The notes under the pieces: generated by a model
Database searches by the model: none
Told to the model about the DNA's origin: nothing
What the model saw: the letters and a program-made list of their open reading frames with translations, nothing else
Shown here: piece by piece, positions 35,031 to 46,496 of the stretch
How the letters are laid out: the number at the start of each line of letters is the position of its first letter
Numbering within the stretch: position 1 is the first letter of the stretch
DNA from: JARKPK01 sp964631235
GTDB taxonomy: Bacteria; Planctomycetota; Planctomycetia; Pirellulales; Thermoguttaceae
Direction of reading: 5' to 3'
NCBI GenBank assembly: GCA_964631235.1
Contig: CAZVZX010000014.1
Coordinates: 1 to 64,000 of the forward strand
DNA length: 64,000 nt
Program-made: the position numbers and the translations under genes

Positions 35031-36115
35031 TGCAATTCCGCGTCGGGTTCGTCGTGGCCGCGTCGCTGTTGGTGACGGCGATTTTGGTGATCATGTTTGC
35101 CGAGCCCAAGAAGCTTCTCCAGGGGTCGTACCCGTTGTATATCTCGTTCGATCAAGCCCCCGGCGTGCTTCCCGATACGCCGGTGCGCAAAAGCGGGATT
35201 CGCATTGGGCGCGTCGTGAGCGTCGAGTTCGCCAAGGATGCCGATGGGCGTCAAGACACCCGCGTGCTGGTTACCGTGGCGATCGACAACGACAAGATGG
35301 TTTATCAGGACGAAGTTTGTCAACTGCAAACCAATCTGTTGGGCGATGCCGTACTCGAGTTCGTTCGCGATACGCGGCCGAACAGAAGCACCGCGCGGCT
35401 TGAACCCGGCTCGAAGATCAACGGAACGTTCCAGCTCGATCCGGCACGGGTGCTGGGCAACATGCAAGAGGGGTTGCAACAATCGATCTACGAGGTAACC
35501 GAGACGGCCCGACAGTTGCAAACAGTGGGCAAGTCGCTGAACGTCACGTTGGAGAACGTCAACGTGATTCTCCAGGAGAACCGCGGAGGGATCAAGGCCG
35601 CCATCGATCAGGCCGAGGTGGCGTTGAAGTCCGTTTCCGACGCCGCCAACGTGGCCAATCAGTTGTTCGGGGATCCGGAAACGCAGCAGATCATTCGCGA
35701 TCAGATTCGCCGCGTGCCGGCATTGGTGGACGACGTGCAGAAGACGCTGCGCAACCTCGATCAGGGCGTGCGCGTCATTACGGAAACGGCCCAAGACGTA
35801 AAGCGCGTAACCGGCGCGTTGGGCAGCGAGGAATCGATTGCCCACGTTAAAATGGCCATCGAACGGTTGGGCACGACGACTGCCGAATTGGAGGCCTTCG
35901 CCAAGGCCGTCAACAACTCGGACGGCACCCTGAGCCGCTTGGTGCATGACCCCGAGTTGTATCGATCGCTGAACCGGGCGGCCCAAAATGTGGAGCGTCT
36001 GACCAAAGAGCTTCGGCCGATTCTCGACGACGCGCGGGTTCTCACCGACAAGGTGTCGCGCCACCCGGGCGTGATCGTCCGCGACGCGATTCGTCCCGGC
36101 CCGGGCATCAAGTAG
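35015..36115 (+). CDS. mlaD: MlaD/MCE-domain lipid transfer protein
   Basis: The 366-residue periplasm-facing protein is anchored by one N-terminal helix (VGFVVAASLLVTAILVIMF). One MCE domain follows, GSYPLYISFDQAPGVLPDTP then VRKSGIRIGRVVSV and LLGDAVLEFV. The C-terminal half (about 150-366) is a long helical region with coiled-coil-like QQSIYEVTETARQLQTVGK and repeated Asn/Gln/Ala heptads, as in MCE proteins that build bridges or tubes across the periplasm. It is much longer than E. coli MlaD. It overlaps mlaF. Confidence 0.92.
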   Translation: MDERVMQFRVGFVVAASLLVTAILVIMFAEPKKLLQGSYPLYISFDQAPGVLPDTPVRKSGIRIGRVVSVEFAKDADGRQDTRVLVTVAIDNDKMVYQDEVCQLQTNLLGDAVLEFVRDTRPNRSTARLEPGSKINGTFQLDPARVLGNMQEGLQQSIYEVTETARQLQTVGKSLNVTLENVNVILQENRGGIKAAIDQAEVALKSVSDAANVANQLFGDPETQQIIRDQIRRVPALVDDVQKTLRNLDQGVRVITETAQDVKRVTGALGSEESIAHVKMAIERLGTTTAELEAFAKAVNNSDGTLSRLVHDPELYRSLNRAAQNVERLTKELRPILDDARVLTDKVSRHPGVIVRDAIRPGPGIK

Positions 36116-36246
36116 CCGGGTTTCTCGCGAGGGGTGTTTCCGCGAGCCGGCGCGTCGGCTAAGATCGACGCTGTGCGCCGGCCGTGTGTGCCGCACGGGG
36201 ACGCGGCAGCGCCGTCACTCCCCCTCGTTCAAGCAAGGACGATCCC

Positions 36247-36807
36247 ATGGACCGAGTGCTGATCATCGTCGGCGATGCGACGGAAACGGTCGATACGCTT
36301 TATCCTTACTATCGGCTGATCGAGGCGGGGTTTCAGCCCGTCGTCGCCGCGCCGGAAAAACGCCGCTATCAGATGGTGATGCACGAGGTGAAGCCCGGCT
36401 GGACCATCACCAAAGAGTGGGAAGGCTACACGATCGAGGCCGATGTCGCCTTCCGCGATGTCCGCCCGGAGGAGTACGCGGGCATTCTTTTTTCGGGCGG
36501 CCGCGCGCCCGAGTACATCCGCTACGATGAAGACTTGGTGCGGATCACGCGGCACTTCTTCGAAACCGACAAGCCGATCGCCTGCGTGTGCCACGGCGTG
36601 GAGATTCCCGCCTATGCCGGCTGCGTGAAAGGCCGCCGGATGGCCACCGTGGCGAAATGCCGCTTCGATTTGGAGGTGTGCGGCGGCATCTACGTGAACG
36701 AACCTTGCGTGATCGACCGCAACCTGGTGAGCGGCCGCACGTATCACGACAACGGCCATTACGTCGGGCCGTGGATCCGAATGCTCGAACAACGCCGCGG
36801 GCAGTAG
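36247..36807 (+). CDS. DJ-1/PfpI-family protein
   Basis: The 186-residue cytoplasmic protein of the DJ-1/PfpI superfamily has the nucleophile elbow ACVCHGVEI with Cys at about residue 115 followed by His, and the conserved acid in SGGRAPEYIRYD (Glu at about 89), the hallmark of the PfpI branch. Start ATG 36247 follows AAGGA. In PfpI the elbow is usually AICHGPQ; the first Cys here (about 113) is extra. Family activities include glyoxalase, deglycase and chaperone functions, and no choice is possible from sequence. It begins 131 bases after mlaD, so co-transcription is possible. Confidence 0.88.
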   Translation: MDRVLIIVGDATETVDTLYPYYRLIEAGFQPVVAAPEKRRYQMVMHEVKPGWTITKEWEGYTIEADVAFRDVRPEEYAGILFSGGRAPEYIRYDEDLVRITRHFFETDKPIACVCHGVEIPAYAGCVKGRRMATVAKCRFDLEVCGGIYVNEPCVIDRNLVSGRTYHDNGHYVGPWIRMLEQRRGQ

Positions 36808-37204
36808 CGGGCCGCAATCGGGCTGCCTTCGGACCGTATCCATCGCGGTTCACGCTGAGTGGGGGCCTTGCCCGGCGGAAAAGTACAGGGGCGGAATGGC
36901 GGCAAGACGCGAACGCGGGACAACACGATCTGCGTGCGGAAAGCGACGGTCTTCTCCCGCGAGAAAGCCCCCCTCTCAAGTCTTGCAAGGTCCGGAAACG
37001 ACGGTTCTGGGCTGAGCGGCAAAAAATCATCGTTCGGATTCTGGCGGAATCCGTTTGGTTTACATTAGAATCATGGGAGCGGCGTCTGCCTTTGCCAAAG
37101 GGGGCTGAGGATCGAGTCGCCGACCTGCGGCGTGTCGGGCTGCGCGTTTTCTTGCACTTCATCACTAATCCCGCCTGTTCCTGTTTTGCGAGGGGAGTCA
37201 GACC
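36808..37204. other. Intergenic region with TTCTC-GAGAA hairpin
   Basis: 397 bases without a supported gene. A perfect 5-bp hairpin, TTCTC-CCGC-GAGAA, lies at 36952-36965 and resembles hairpins at 355, 23965, 52085 and 63209. A short AT-richer stretch (37040-37080) could hold the promoter of the next gene. Confidence 0.45.
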
Positions 37205-38653
37205 ATGGCCGATCTATCCCGGCGTCGTTTCTTGGAAGATTCATTGTTGGCGGCTGCCGCCTTGGCGGTCGGGCCGGCGAGCGCGGCGATCGCGGGCGAA
37301 GCCAAAGCGGTTGGGCCGAACGAGAAGCTGAGCATTGCTCTCTTGGGGGTGAACGGCCGCGGCCGCGAGCTGATGCGTTGGTTCACTCGAAAAGACACCG
37401 TGTTCAGCTATATCATCGATCCCGACGAAGAGATCGGCCGTCAAGTAGCCGATTCGCTCTCGGAGAAGCAAGGCTCGAAGGTGAAGTTCGAACGCGATCT
37501 GCGCAAGGCGTTCGACGATAAGAGCGTGGATTTGGTCGTCGTGGCCACTCCGAATCACTGGCATTCGTTGGCGGCGATCTGGGCAATGCAGGCCGGCAAA
37601 GACGTGTACGTGGAGAAGCCGGTCAGCCACAACGTCAGCGAAGGACGCCGCTGTGTGGAGACGGCGCGCAAGTACAACCGCATTTGCCAAACGGGCACGC
37701 AATGCCGCTCGATGGGCGGAACGATCGAGGCGATCAAGTTCGTCCAGTCGGGCCAGATCGGCAAGGTGGACTTTGCCCGCGGGCTCTGCTACAAGCGCCG
37801 CAAATCGATCGGGCCGAAGGGCATCTACAATGTGCCCGCCTCGGTCGATTACAACCTGTGGCAGGGACCGGCCGCCGAGCGCCCGTTGACCCGTCCGCGT
37901 TTCCATTACGACTGGCACTGGCAGTACCACTGGGGCAACGGCGATATGGGCAACCAAGGCCCGCACCAAATGGATATTTGCCGTTGGGGCCTGGGTATTA
38001 CATCTCTAAGCGAGAAGGTGATCAGCTACGGCGGTCGGTTGGGTTATGAAGACGCCGGCGATGCGGCGAACACCCAAGTGGCTATTCATACGATCGGCGA
38101 CAAGACGATCGTCTTCGAGGTGCGTGGACTTGAGACGCCGCCGCTGCTGGGCGCGTCGGTCGGTGTGATCTTCTACGGAACCGATGGCTACGTGGTGCTC
38201 ACCAGCTACGAGGGCGGTGCGGCCTTCGACAAGAAGGGCAACAAGATCAAAACGTTCAAGGCCGGCGGCGATCACGCGGGCAATTTCATCGCAGCCGTCC
38301 GCAGCCGCAAGCATACCGATCTGAACGCCGACATCCTCGAAGGGCATCTGTCGGCCGGCTTGGCCCACACCGGAACGATCTCGTACCGGTTGGGCGCGCC
38401 GATGCCGCTGGCAGAGATCAAGAAGCAGTTGGCGGCCGTGAAGTGCCACGACAATTGCCTGGAGACGCTCGACCGGACGATCGAGCACTTGAAGGCGAAC
38501 AACGTCGATGCCGACAAGACGCAAATGGCGTTGGGCCCGATGCTCACGATGAATCCGACGACGGAAACCTTCGTGGGCAACAATGCGGCCAACGAAATGC
38601 TGACGCGCGAATACCGCAAGCCGTTCGTAGTGCCGCCGGCCGGCGGCGTGTGA
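37205..38653 (+). CDS. Tat-exported Gfo/Idh/MocA oxidoreductase
   Basis: The 482-residue protein starts MADLSRRRFLEDSLLAAAAL, a textbook twin-arginine signal. The NAD(P)-binding fold shows IALLGVNGRGRELM, DLVVVATPNHWH and the family EKP motif in DVYVEKPVSHN. The C-terminal alpha/beta domain includes FHYDWHWQYHWGNGDMGNQG and HQMD. The nucleotide is probably bound before export. Family members oxidise or epimerise sugars, often giving 3-keto-glycosides that DUF1080 hydrolases cleave. It stands alone with its own promoter region. Confidence 0.92.
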   Translation: MADLSRRRFLEDSLLAAAALAVGPASAAIAGEAKAVGPNEKLSIALLGVNGRGRELMRWFTRKDTVFSYIIDPDEEIGRQVADSLSEKQGSKVKFERDLRKAFDDKSVDLVVVATPNHWHSLAAIWAMQAGKDVYVEKPVSHNVSEGRRCVETARKYNRICQTGTQCRSMGGTIEAIKFVQSGQIGKVDFARGLCYKRRKSIGPKGIYNVPASVDYNLWQGPAAERPLTRPRFHYDWHWQYHWGNGDMGNQGPHQMDICRWGLGITSLSEKVISYGGRLGYEDAGDAANTQVAIHTIGDKTIVFEVRGLETPPLLGASVGVIFYGTDGYVVLTSYEGGAAFDKKGNKIKTFKAGGDHAGNFIAAVRSRKHTDLNADILEGHLSAGLAHTGTISYRLGAPMPLAEIKKQLAAVKCHDNCLETLDRTIEHLKANNVDADKTQMALGPMLTMNPTTETFVGNNAANEMLTREYRKPFVVPPAGGV

Positions 38654-38832
38654 TCGGTCGGCTGCGGCCAATACACGTGTGCCGCAGCGAAGACTCATTT
38701 CGCTTTGCCCATTCGGACTCGGGCGGCTGCTCGGTCCGAATGGGCGACTTCTGTGTTTGGCAGCCTCCGCGCGTGTCCGCGTTCGCTCGGCGGTGTGGCA
38801 GGCTCGGCCCAGGCAGTACGCGGCCGGTTGCG

Positions 38833-39540
38833 ATGGATCAGCTCGGTTTTTCCATTCTGTATCACAACGGCCCGTGCTTGGTGGTCAATAAGCCGTCGGG
38901 GGTGCTCACCCAGGCGCCGCCGGGGATCGACAGTCTCGAAGCCCGCATCCGCGCATGGGTCGCGGCTTCCGACCCGAAGCCCTTTCCACCTTATCTCGGA
39001 GTGCCGCACCGGTTGGATCGGCCGGCCTCGGGCGCCATGGTGTTCGCGCTGAGCGCGCGGGCGGCACGCAAGATCTCGAAACAATTCGAACGGCGTCAGG
39101 TCCGCAAGCTCTATTGGGCGTTGGTTGCGGGGCGTGTCGAACCCGAGGTCGGCGTTTGGCTCGACTACATTCGCAAAGTGCCGGGCGAACCGCGGGCCGA
39201 GATCGTCGAAAAGGATCACCCCGAGGGACGCACGGCGATTCTCAACTACCGGAAGCTCGGCGAGTGGGATGACGCGAGTTGGCTCGAGATTGAATTGCAA
39301 ACAGGGCGAACGCACCAAATCCGCGTGCAGGCCGCCCATCGCGGCCATCCGATTTTGGGCGATGCTTTCTACGGTTCCGATCGGTCGTTCGGCCCTGCGT
39401 GCGATGATCCTCGATCGGCGGCGATCGCGCTGCATGCGCGCCGGCTGGAACTAACCGATCCGACCAGTCGCGAGCCGTTGGCAGTGACCGCCCCGCTGCC
39501 CGACTATTGGCCCGCCCCGCCCGGCGCGATCGACGCTTAA
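38833..39540 (+). CDS. RluA-family pseudouridine synthase
   Basis: The 235-residue RNA pseudouridine synthase has the catalytic motif PHRLDRPASGAMVFA with the invariant Asp, plus KPSGVLTQ near the start and LQTGRTHQIRVQ. It lacks an S4 RNA-binding domain, as do RluA and TruC, which suggests a stand-alone catalytic form. The reading frame is open far upstream into the previous gene; ATG 38833 matches the family N-terminus. The target RNA position is unknown. Confidence 0.9.
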   Translation: MDQLGFSILYHNGPCLVVNKPSGVLTQAPPGIDSLEARIRAWVAASDPKPFPPYLGVPHRLDRPASGAMVFALSARAARKISKQFERRQVRKLYWALVAGRVEPEVGVWLDYIRKVPGEPRAEIVEKDHPEGRTAILNYRKLGEWDDASWLEIELQTGRTHQIRVQAAHRGHPILGDAFYGSDRSFGPACDDPRSAAIALHARRLELTDPTSREPLAVTAPLPDYWPAPPGAIDA

Positions 39541-39783
39541 GGGCGAATGGCCCACCCTGACGGCCCGCCCAGACGCTTCGCCCGAACGCTTTACGCGAGA
39601 AACCTGCCCAAAAAAGCGCGATCTCCCGCCAGCGGGCGACGCCTACCCTTGCCATTCGCACCGTCTCGTCAAAACGGCCGGCGTGTGGAACAATAGGGGA
39701 GCGTTGGGCACGAGCCGCCGTGCCGCAAATCGCCCTTTTCTTCAGACAACTCGGACGACAACGTGAAAATCGTGGAATCGAAC

Positions 39784-42489
<2,706 letters not shown>

Positions 42490-42615
42490 AACGTCGGCCC
42501 GCGTCCGAACGGTTGATGCCGATTCGGCCCGGAACGACCTGATACTGCTCGGCTCGGCGCGAGTAGGCTCGGATTTTCTCAGCCGATTGTCGCCGCGAGG
42601 GTTGAACCTCGGCTT

Positions 42616-43422
42616 CTACTTCGCCGCTGCGTCTTGCGGCAGTTCCTTGATGCGCACGTTGCGGAACCAAACCTTGCTGCCATGGTCTTGCAGGCAGAAG
42701 TAGCCCTCGAGCGGCTTGTTCTTGATTTCCTCGACGGTCGTTTGATTTAGGTCGTGCAGCACCTTGCCGTTGAAGACGATGCGCAGCCGCGGCCCGCGAC
42801 ATTCGATTTCCACCGAGTTCCACTGACCGGCGGGCAGCGAAGGATTCTCCGCGGGAGCGACGTATCGATAGAGCGAACCGGTGGAATGCTTGCTGGGGCT
42901 CTTGCCGGCATCGTCGAGCAGTTGGATTTCGTAGCTCGCATACGAAGGCCGTGTATTCGCTTTGCCGCCGAACTTGACCGTGCGGATGCCGATACCGCTG
43001 TTGCCCTTCGGGGCGATTTTGTACTCGAGACGGACGACGAAATCCTTCAACAGCTTGTCGTAGCGGAGGAAGCCGAAGCCTTTGCCGCGGCAGTGGATTT
43101 CGCCGTTTTCCACGGTCCAAATCTCTTGTTCTTTTCCGTCAAACACCGCTTTGGTGCTGCCTTCGACGACCCAGCCGCTCAAATCGCGGCCGTTGAAGAT
43201 CGGCACGAACCCCGCCTCGCCGTCGGCCTGAGCAGTCGGCGCCGGCGGTGCGGTTTCGGGTTCAGCCGCATAAACCGCTGACCGCGTTCCCGGCAAAGCG
43301 AAAAGCGCGAGGCAGAACGGCAACGCGATCCTACGGGTAAGTTGGGCGGCAAAGGCCGTTCGCCCGAAGGCGGGCGTTCGGGCAGGGGCGGAATCAGATC
43401 GGCTTCGGATGGAGAGAGACAT
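42616..43422 (-). CDS. Exported DUF1080 (3-keto-disaccharide hydrolase) protein
   Basis: The 268-residue protein has an N-terminal signal-like stretch (RRIALPFCLALFALPG) preceded by a long basic extension of about 30 residues. The DUF1080 domain shows FVPIFNGRDLSGWVVEG, WTVENGEIHCRGKGFGFLRY, FVVRLEYKIAPKGNSGIGIR, SYEIQLLDD and WNSVEIECRGPRLRIVFNGK, ending in DHGSKVWFRNVRIKEL. It begins 60 bases after the neighbouring Gfo/Idh/MocA gene on the same strand, so a two-gene unit making and splitting 3-keto-sugars is likely. The true start may be downstream of the annotated ATG, nearer the hydrophobic core. Confidence 0.92.
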   Translation of the reverse strand: MSLSIRSRSDSAPARTPAFGRTAFAAQLTRRIALPFCLALFALPGTRSAVYAAEPETAPPAPTAQADGEAGFVPIFNGRDLSGWVVEGSTKAVFDGKEQEIWTVENGEIHCRGKGFGFLRYDKLLKDFVVRLEYKIAPKGNSGIGIRTVKFGGKANTRPSYASYEIQLLDDAGKSPSKHSTGSLYRYVAPAENPSLPAGQWNSVEIECRGPRLRIVFNGKVLHDLNQTTVEEIKNKPLEGYFCLQDHGSKVWFRNVRIKELPQDAAAK

Positions 43423-43482
43423 GTTCAGCAGGCTCCAGTGAACGGCGGGAATCGCAAACGAACGACGAAAAAGCGGACTCGG

Positions 43483-44949
43483 CTACGGTTCGGGATGAAC
43501 CCACGGGGCGCGGTAGGCGCGGCGGAGCAGGGCCGTGGCCTCGTCGTCGCCGACGACGGTGCGTTGTTTCGGATCGTACACCAGTGCGCGGCCGAGCTTG
43601 GCCGAAAGATTGGCCAGAATGCAACTGGCCGTCGAAATGTGGCCTTCTTCGATGTCGGCGACCGGGCGGCTGCGTTTTGCCACGGCGCTGAGGAAGTCGA
43701 TCATGTGCCGCCGCGTGGCCGGGGCTGCGTTCAATTCGATCCGCGGCTCGGTGACGTCCTCGGGATACTGCTCGCGCTCGTAAACGCACTCGAAGTGGAT
43801 CGGCTTGGCGCTCTTGTCGTGCGGGATGAAGTCGGCCCGCAGCGTGCTGGCCTTGAGCACCCCCTTTTCGCCGTGGATGAACAGGGCCCAGGGATAGTCG
43901 GGATCGGTTGGTACGCCCCAGGTGCGATGTTGCCAAACGGCATTGAAGGGCTCGTACTCGAAGACGGCCGTTTGGGTGTCGGAGATGTTCGATTTTCCTT
44001 CCTTCTGCACGTAGATGCCGCCGGAGGAACTGACGCGCTTCGGCCAGCCGAGGTTGAGCATCCAACGGACCGTGTCGAGCATGTGGACGCACATATCGCC
44101 GACGATACCGTTGCCGTATTCCATGAAGGTCCGCCACCAGCGGAGGTGCGGCATTCCGTCGAAGGGGCGCAGCGGGGCCGGCCCGGTCCACATCTCGTAA
44201 TCGAAGTAGTCGGGCACAGGCTGTTCCGGCGGATTGCCGTTGGCCCGCATGTGGAAGTAGCAGCACATATCGACATGCCCGATCGCGCCGAGCAAGCCGG
44301 CCTCGACGACTTGTTTTTTCGCCTCGATCAGGTGCGGAGTGCTTTTTCGTTGGGTGCCGATCTGAACGACCCGTCCGTGCTTGCGGGCCGCGGCGAGAAT
44401 CGCCTCGCCCTCGATCACATCGACGCTGATCGGCTTTTGCAGATAAACATCGGCGCCGGCCTCGATGGCCGCAATGGCGTGCAAGGCATGCCAGTGATCG
44501 GGCGAGCCGATGAGCACTAAATCAAGGTCTTTCTCGGCGAGCATCTTGCGGTAGTCGCCGTAGCCGCGCGGCCGCTGCTTCGATGCCTGTCGTTGGGACG
44601 CAATCTCGATGGCCTCGTCGAGCATCTTTCGATCGGGATCGCAAATCGACACGACTTCAACCGGAGCGACCTGGATCAATCGCCACAAATCGCTCTTGCC
44701 GTACCAGCCGGCGCCGATCAGCCCGACGCGCTTTTTCGATTCGGCGGCAATTTTGGCCCCTTCTGTTTGTTCGGCCGCCCCGGCGCTTGCCGCTCCGAAG
44801 ACGGAAACGGCCATTCCCGCCGCGGCCGATTGGAGAACCCGACGACGACTTACCGCGGGCCCGCCCAGGATATCGCTAAGGCCGCAGGTTTGCGGCGATT
44901 TGGTCGAATTGCTTGAAGGCGGTAAATTGCGAGAGAACCCCATCATCAT
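43483..44949 (-). CDS. Tat-exported Gfo/Idh/MocA oxidoreductase
   Basis: The 488-residue protein has a twin-arginine signal (SRRRVLQSAAAGMAVSVFG) after a 30-residue N-terminal extension. The nucleotide-binding motif is VGLIGAGWYGKSDLWR. Family blocks LDLVLIGSPDHWHA and VYLQKPISVDV (QKP in place of the usual EKP) follow, then the substrate domain with WWRTFMEYGNGIVGDMCVH. The start codons are ATG-ATG-ATG, preceded by AAGGAGG at about 9 bases, one of the best ribosome sites in the window. It is followed by the DUF1080 gene. Confidence 0.92.
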   Translation of the reverse strand: MMMGFSRNLPPSSNSTKSPQTCGLSDILGGPAVSRRRVLQSAAAGMAVSVFGAASAGAAEQTEGAKIAAESKKRVGLIGAGWYGKSDLWRLIQVAPVEVVSICDPDRKMLDEAIEIASQRQASKQRPRGYGDYRKMLAEKDLDLVLIGSPDHWHALHAIAAIEAGADVYLQKPISVDVIEGEAILAAARKHGRVVQIGTQRKSTPHLIEAKKQVVEAGLLGAIGHVDMCCYFHMRANGNPPEQPVPDYFDYEMWTGPAPLRPFDGMPHLRWWRTFMEYGNGIVGDMCVHMLDTVRWMLNLGWPKRVSSSGGIYVQKEGKSNISDTQTAVFEYEPFNAVWQHRTWGVPTDPDYPWALFIHGEKGVLKASTLRADFIPHDKSAKPIHFECVYEREQYPEDVTEPRIELNAAPATRRHMIDFLSAVAKRSRPVADIEEGHISTASCILANLSAKLGRALVYDPKQRTVVGDDEATALLRRAYRAPWVHPEP

Positions 44950-45274
44950 TCGATCGATCCTCCTTCAACAGGCAAGAGATAATCCGGGCGAGTTGAAATG
45001 ATCGTCTTTCCTTGCAAGAGGCAAGAAGGAAGTCATTTCACACCGAGCGCGGCAACAACTGGGCATCCAACCGGCCGATCGGGCCTCAGCAACGGAACGA
45101 TTTCTCGTGTACAACGGGCAATTGCTGGTGAGTTGGTCGATTCGCGACGCAACCCGATTCGCGATGCGATCATGGTAGCATCAGGACGAAGCGAGCGTCA
45201 AATGCCGCCTCGGTGTAGGCTCGAGTCGCGTCGGCATTCGTCAGTCCGCAAGCCGCTGGATCGACGAGAGAACC
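44950..45274. other. Intergenic region with near-palindromic hairpin
   Basis: 325 bases between two leftward genes. A hairpin at about 45009-45031 pairs TTCCTTGC with GCAAGAAGGAA across loop AAGAG, with one bulged A; it could end transcription of the small membrane protein gene to the right. The promoter of the Gfo/Idh/MocA gene must lie here. No gene is supported. Confidence 0.45.
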
Positions 45275-45592
45275 TTACAGCAAATGCGCGCCGACCCAGG
45301 CGGCCGCGGCAATCGCCAGCAGTGTCACGGTGTAACGCCGCCAATGGCCGAGATTCGCCGGCTGATTATCCGCCGTTCGGCCCTGGAAGAAGGCGATATC
45401 GGCGTAGCGAGCCGCGATCGTTGCGGCCACGACGAGCCAGAACAACACATCGAGCGAAGAGAACCAACCATCGCCCAAATCCTGTGCGATGGCGATCAGC
45501 ACGATGGCGAGGACGAAATTGCCCAGCAACATCCACACGAGCCGCAACAAACAACCAGCCGGGCCGGCCGGCGCGCGTTCCAAATCAGGCAT
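45275..45592 (-). CDS. Small membrane protein (105 aa)
   Basis: Hypothetical inner-membrane protein with three predicted helices (LVWMLLGNFVLAIVLIAIAQ, SLDVLFWLVVAATIAARYA, YTVTLLAIAAAAWVGAHLL) and no recognised family. The annotated start ATG 45592 has GGGAGG 6 bases upstream on the minus strand. The longer open frame to 45949 is basic and looks non-coding. It is isolated between non-coding regions. Confidence 0.72.
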   Translation of the reverse strand: MPDLERAPAGPAGCLLRLVWMLLGNFVLAIVLIAIAQDLGDGWFSSLDVLFWLVVAATIAARYADIAFFQGRTADNQPANLGHWRRYTVTLLAIAAAAWVGAHLL

Positions 45593-46496
45593 CGGAGCCT
45601 CCCGCGATTCGAGACAACGTGATCTGAAAAGGCGGATGGCGGCCCGACCATCCCGACAGCCTGCCGCGATGCACCCCGGCACCGCGGTACCCTTAGAACT
45701 CGAATGAGATTGTCTTGATTTCTCCTGTAACGATCGGCAAAGCAAGCCGGCCGCAGCCGCCGCACTCCGCCGAAAAACCGGAGCCGAACCTTTCGACCCG
45801 ATTGCCCTGGCGCTGCGGACAGCGACGCTGGGGCAGGCTGGGCGGCGAACTGCCGAAATCACTGTATTGCGACACTCGGGCACGCCGGGCCGCCCATTGG
45901 CGTCTGGCGTCCGCCCGAGTCGCAAGCGGACGACAGGAAATCTTATCAAGCCACGGGTGTTTGCGAAAGCGGGCCGGCGCGCCCATTGACGGAGAGACGC
46001 GGGGCCTTGACTACAGCCCGGCAGCGTAATAAAGAGTTCCGCCCGGTTGCGAAAGCGGCCGATGGCGTGTTGTTCCCATGGGAATCGCCTTCCGTTTTCC
46101 GCGGTTCAATTTAGGTGGACCGATTGGGGCAGCCTGGGCATAATAAAGGGATAGGCTGGGGGATGTCCGTCGTCGGCGGTGGCGTTGCGCGTCGGTGCTG
46201 CGCGGCGGAGCAAGGCGGAGAATCGGTCGAACCTGGCCGGTGCGGTCGGTTCGTCTCGGAAGCGGGTTTCGTGCGGCTGATCGCGTCGCCGGGCGACAGG
46301 ATCGCCAAGGGAACGGAAACAGTGCCGTCGCCCCCGGCCCATTGGGCTTCGCCAAAGCGGGCGATGCGTGTGCCCAAAGATTCGGTGAACTGACGTCAAG
46401 ATGACCTGCGAAGACGAGAGACCCGCTCCCATTGATCGAGGAAATGATTGCCGGGGGAATGAAGAATCCGAGGGTCGTGGTACAGGGAGAAAGCCC
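45593..46496. other. Long intergenic region
   Basis: About 900 bases between the small membrane protein and the protease gene. Overlapping frames on both strands are Arg/Pro/Ser-rich without homology I recognise. The stretch 46020-46150 is less GC-rich (ATAATAAAGGG at about 46140) and may hold a promoter, but the element spacing is not convincing. Nothing else was seen. Confidence 0.4.
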
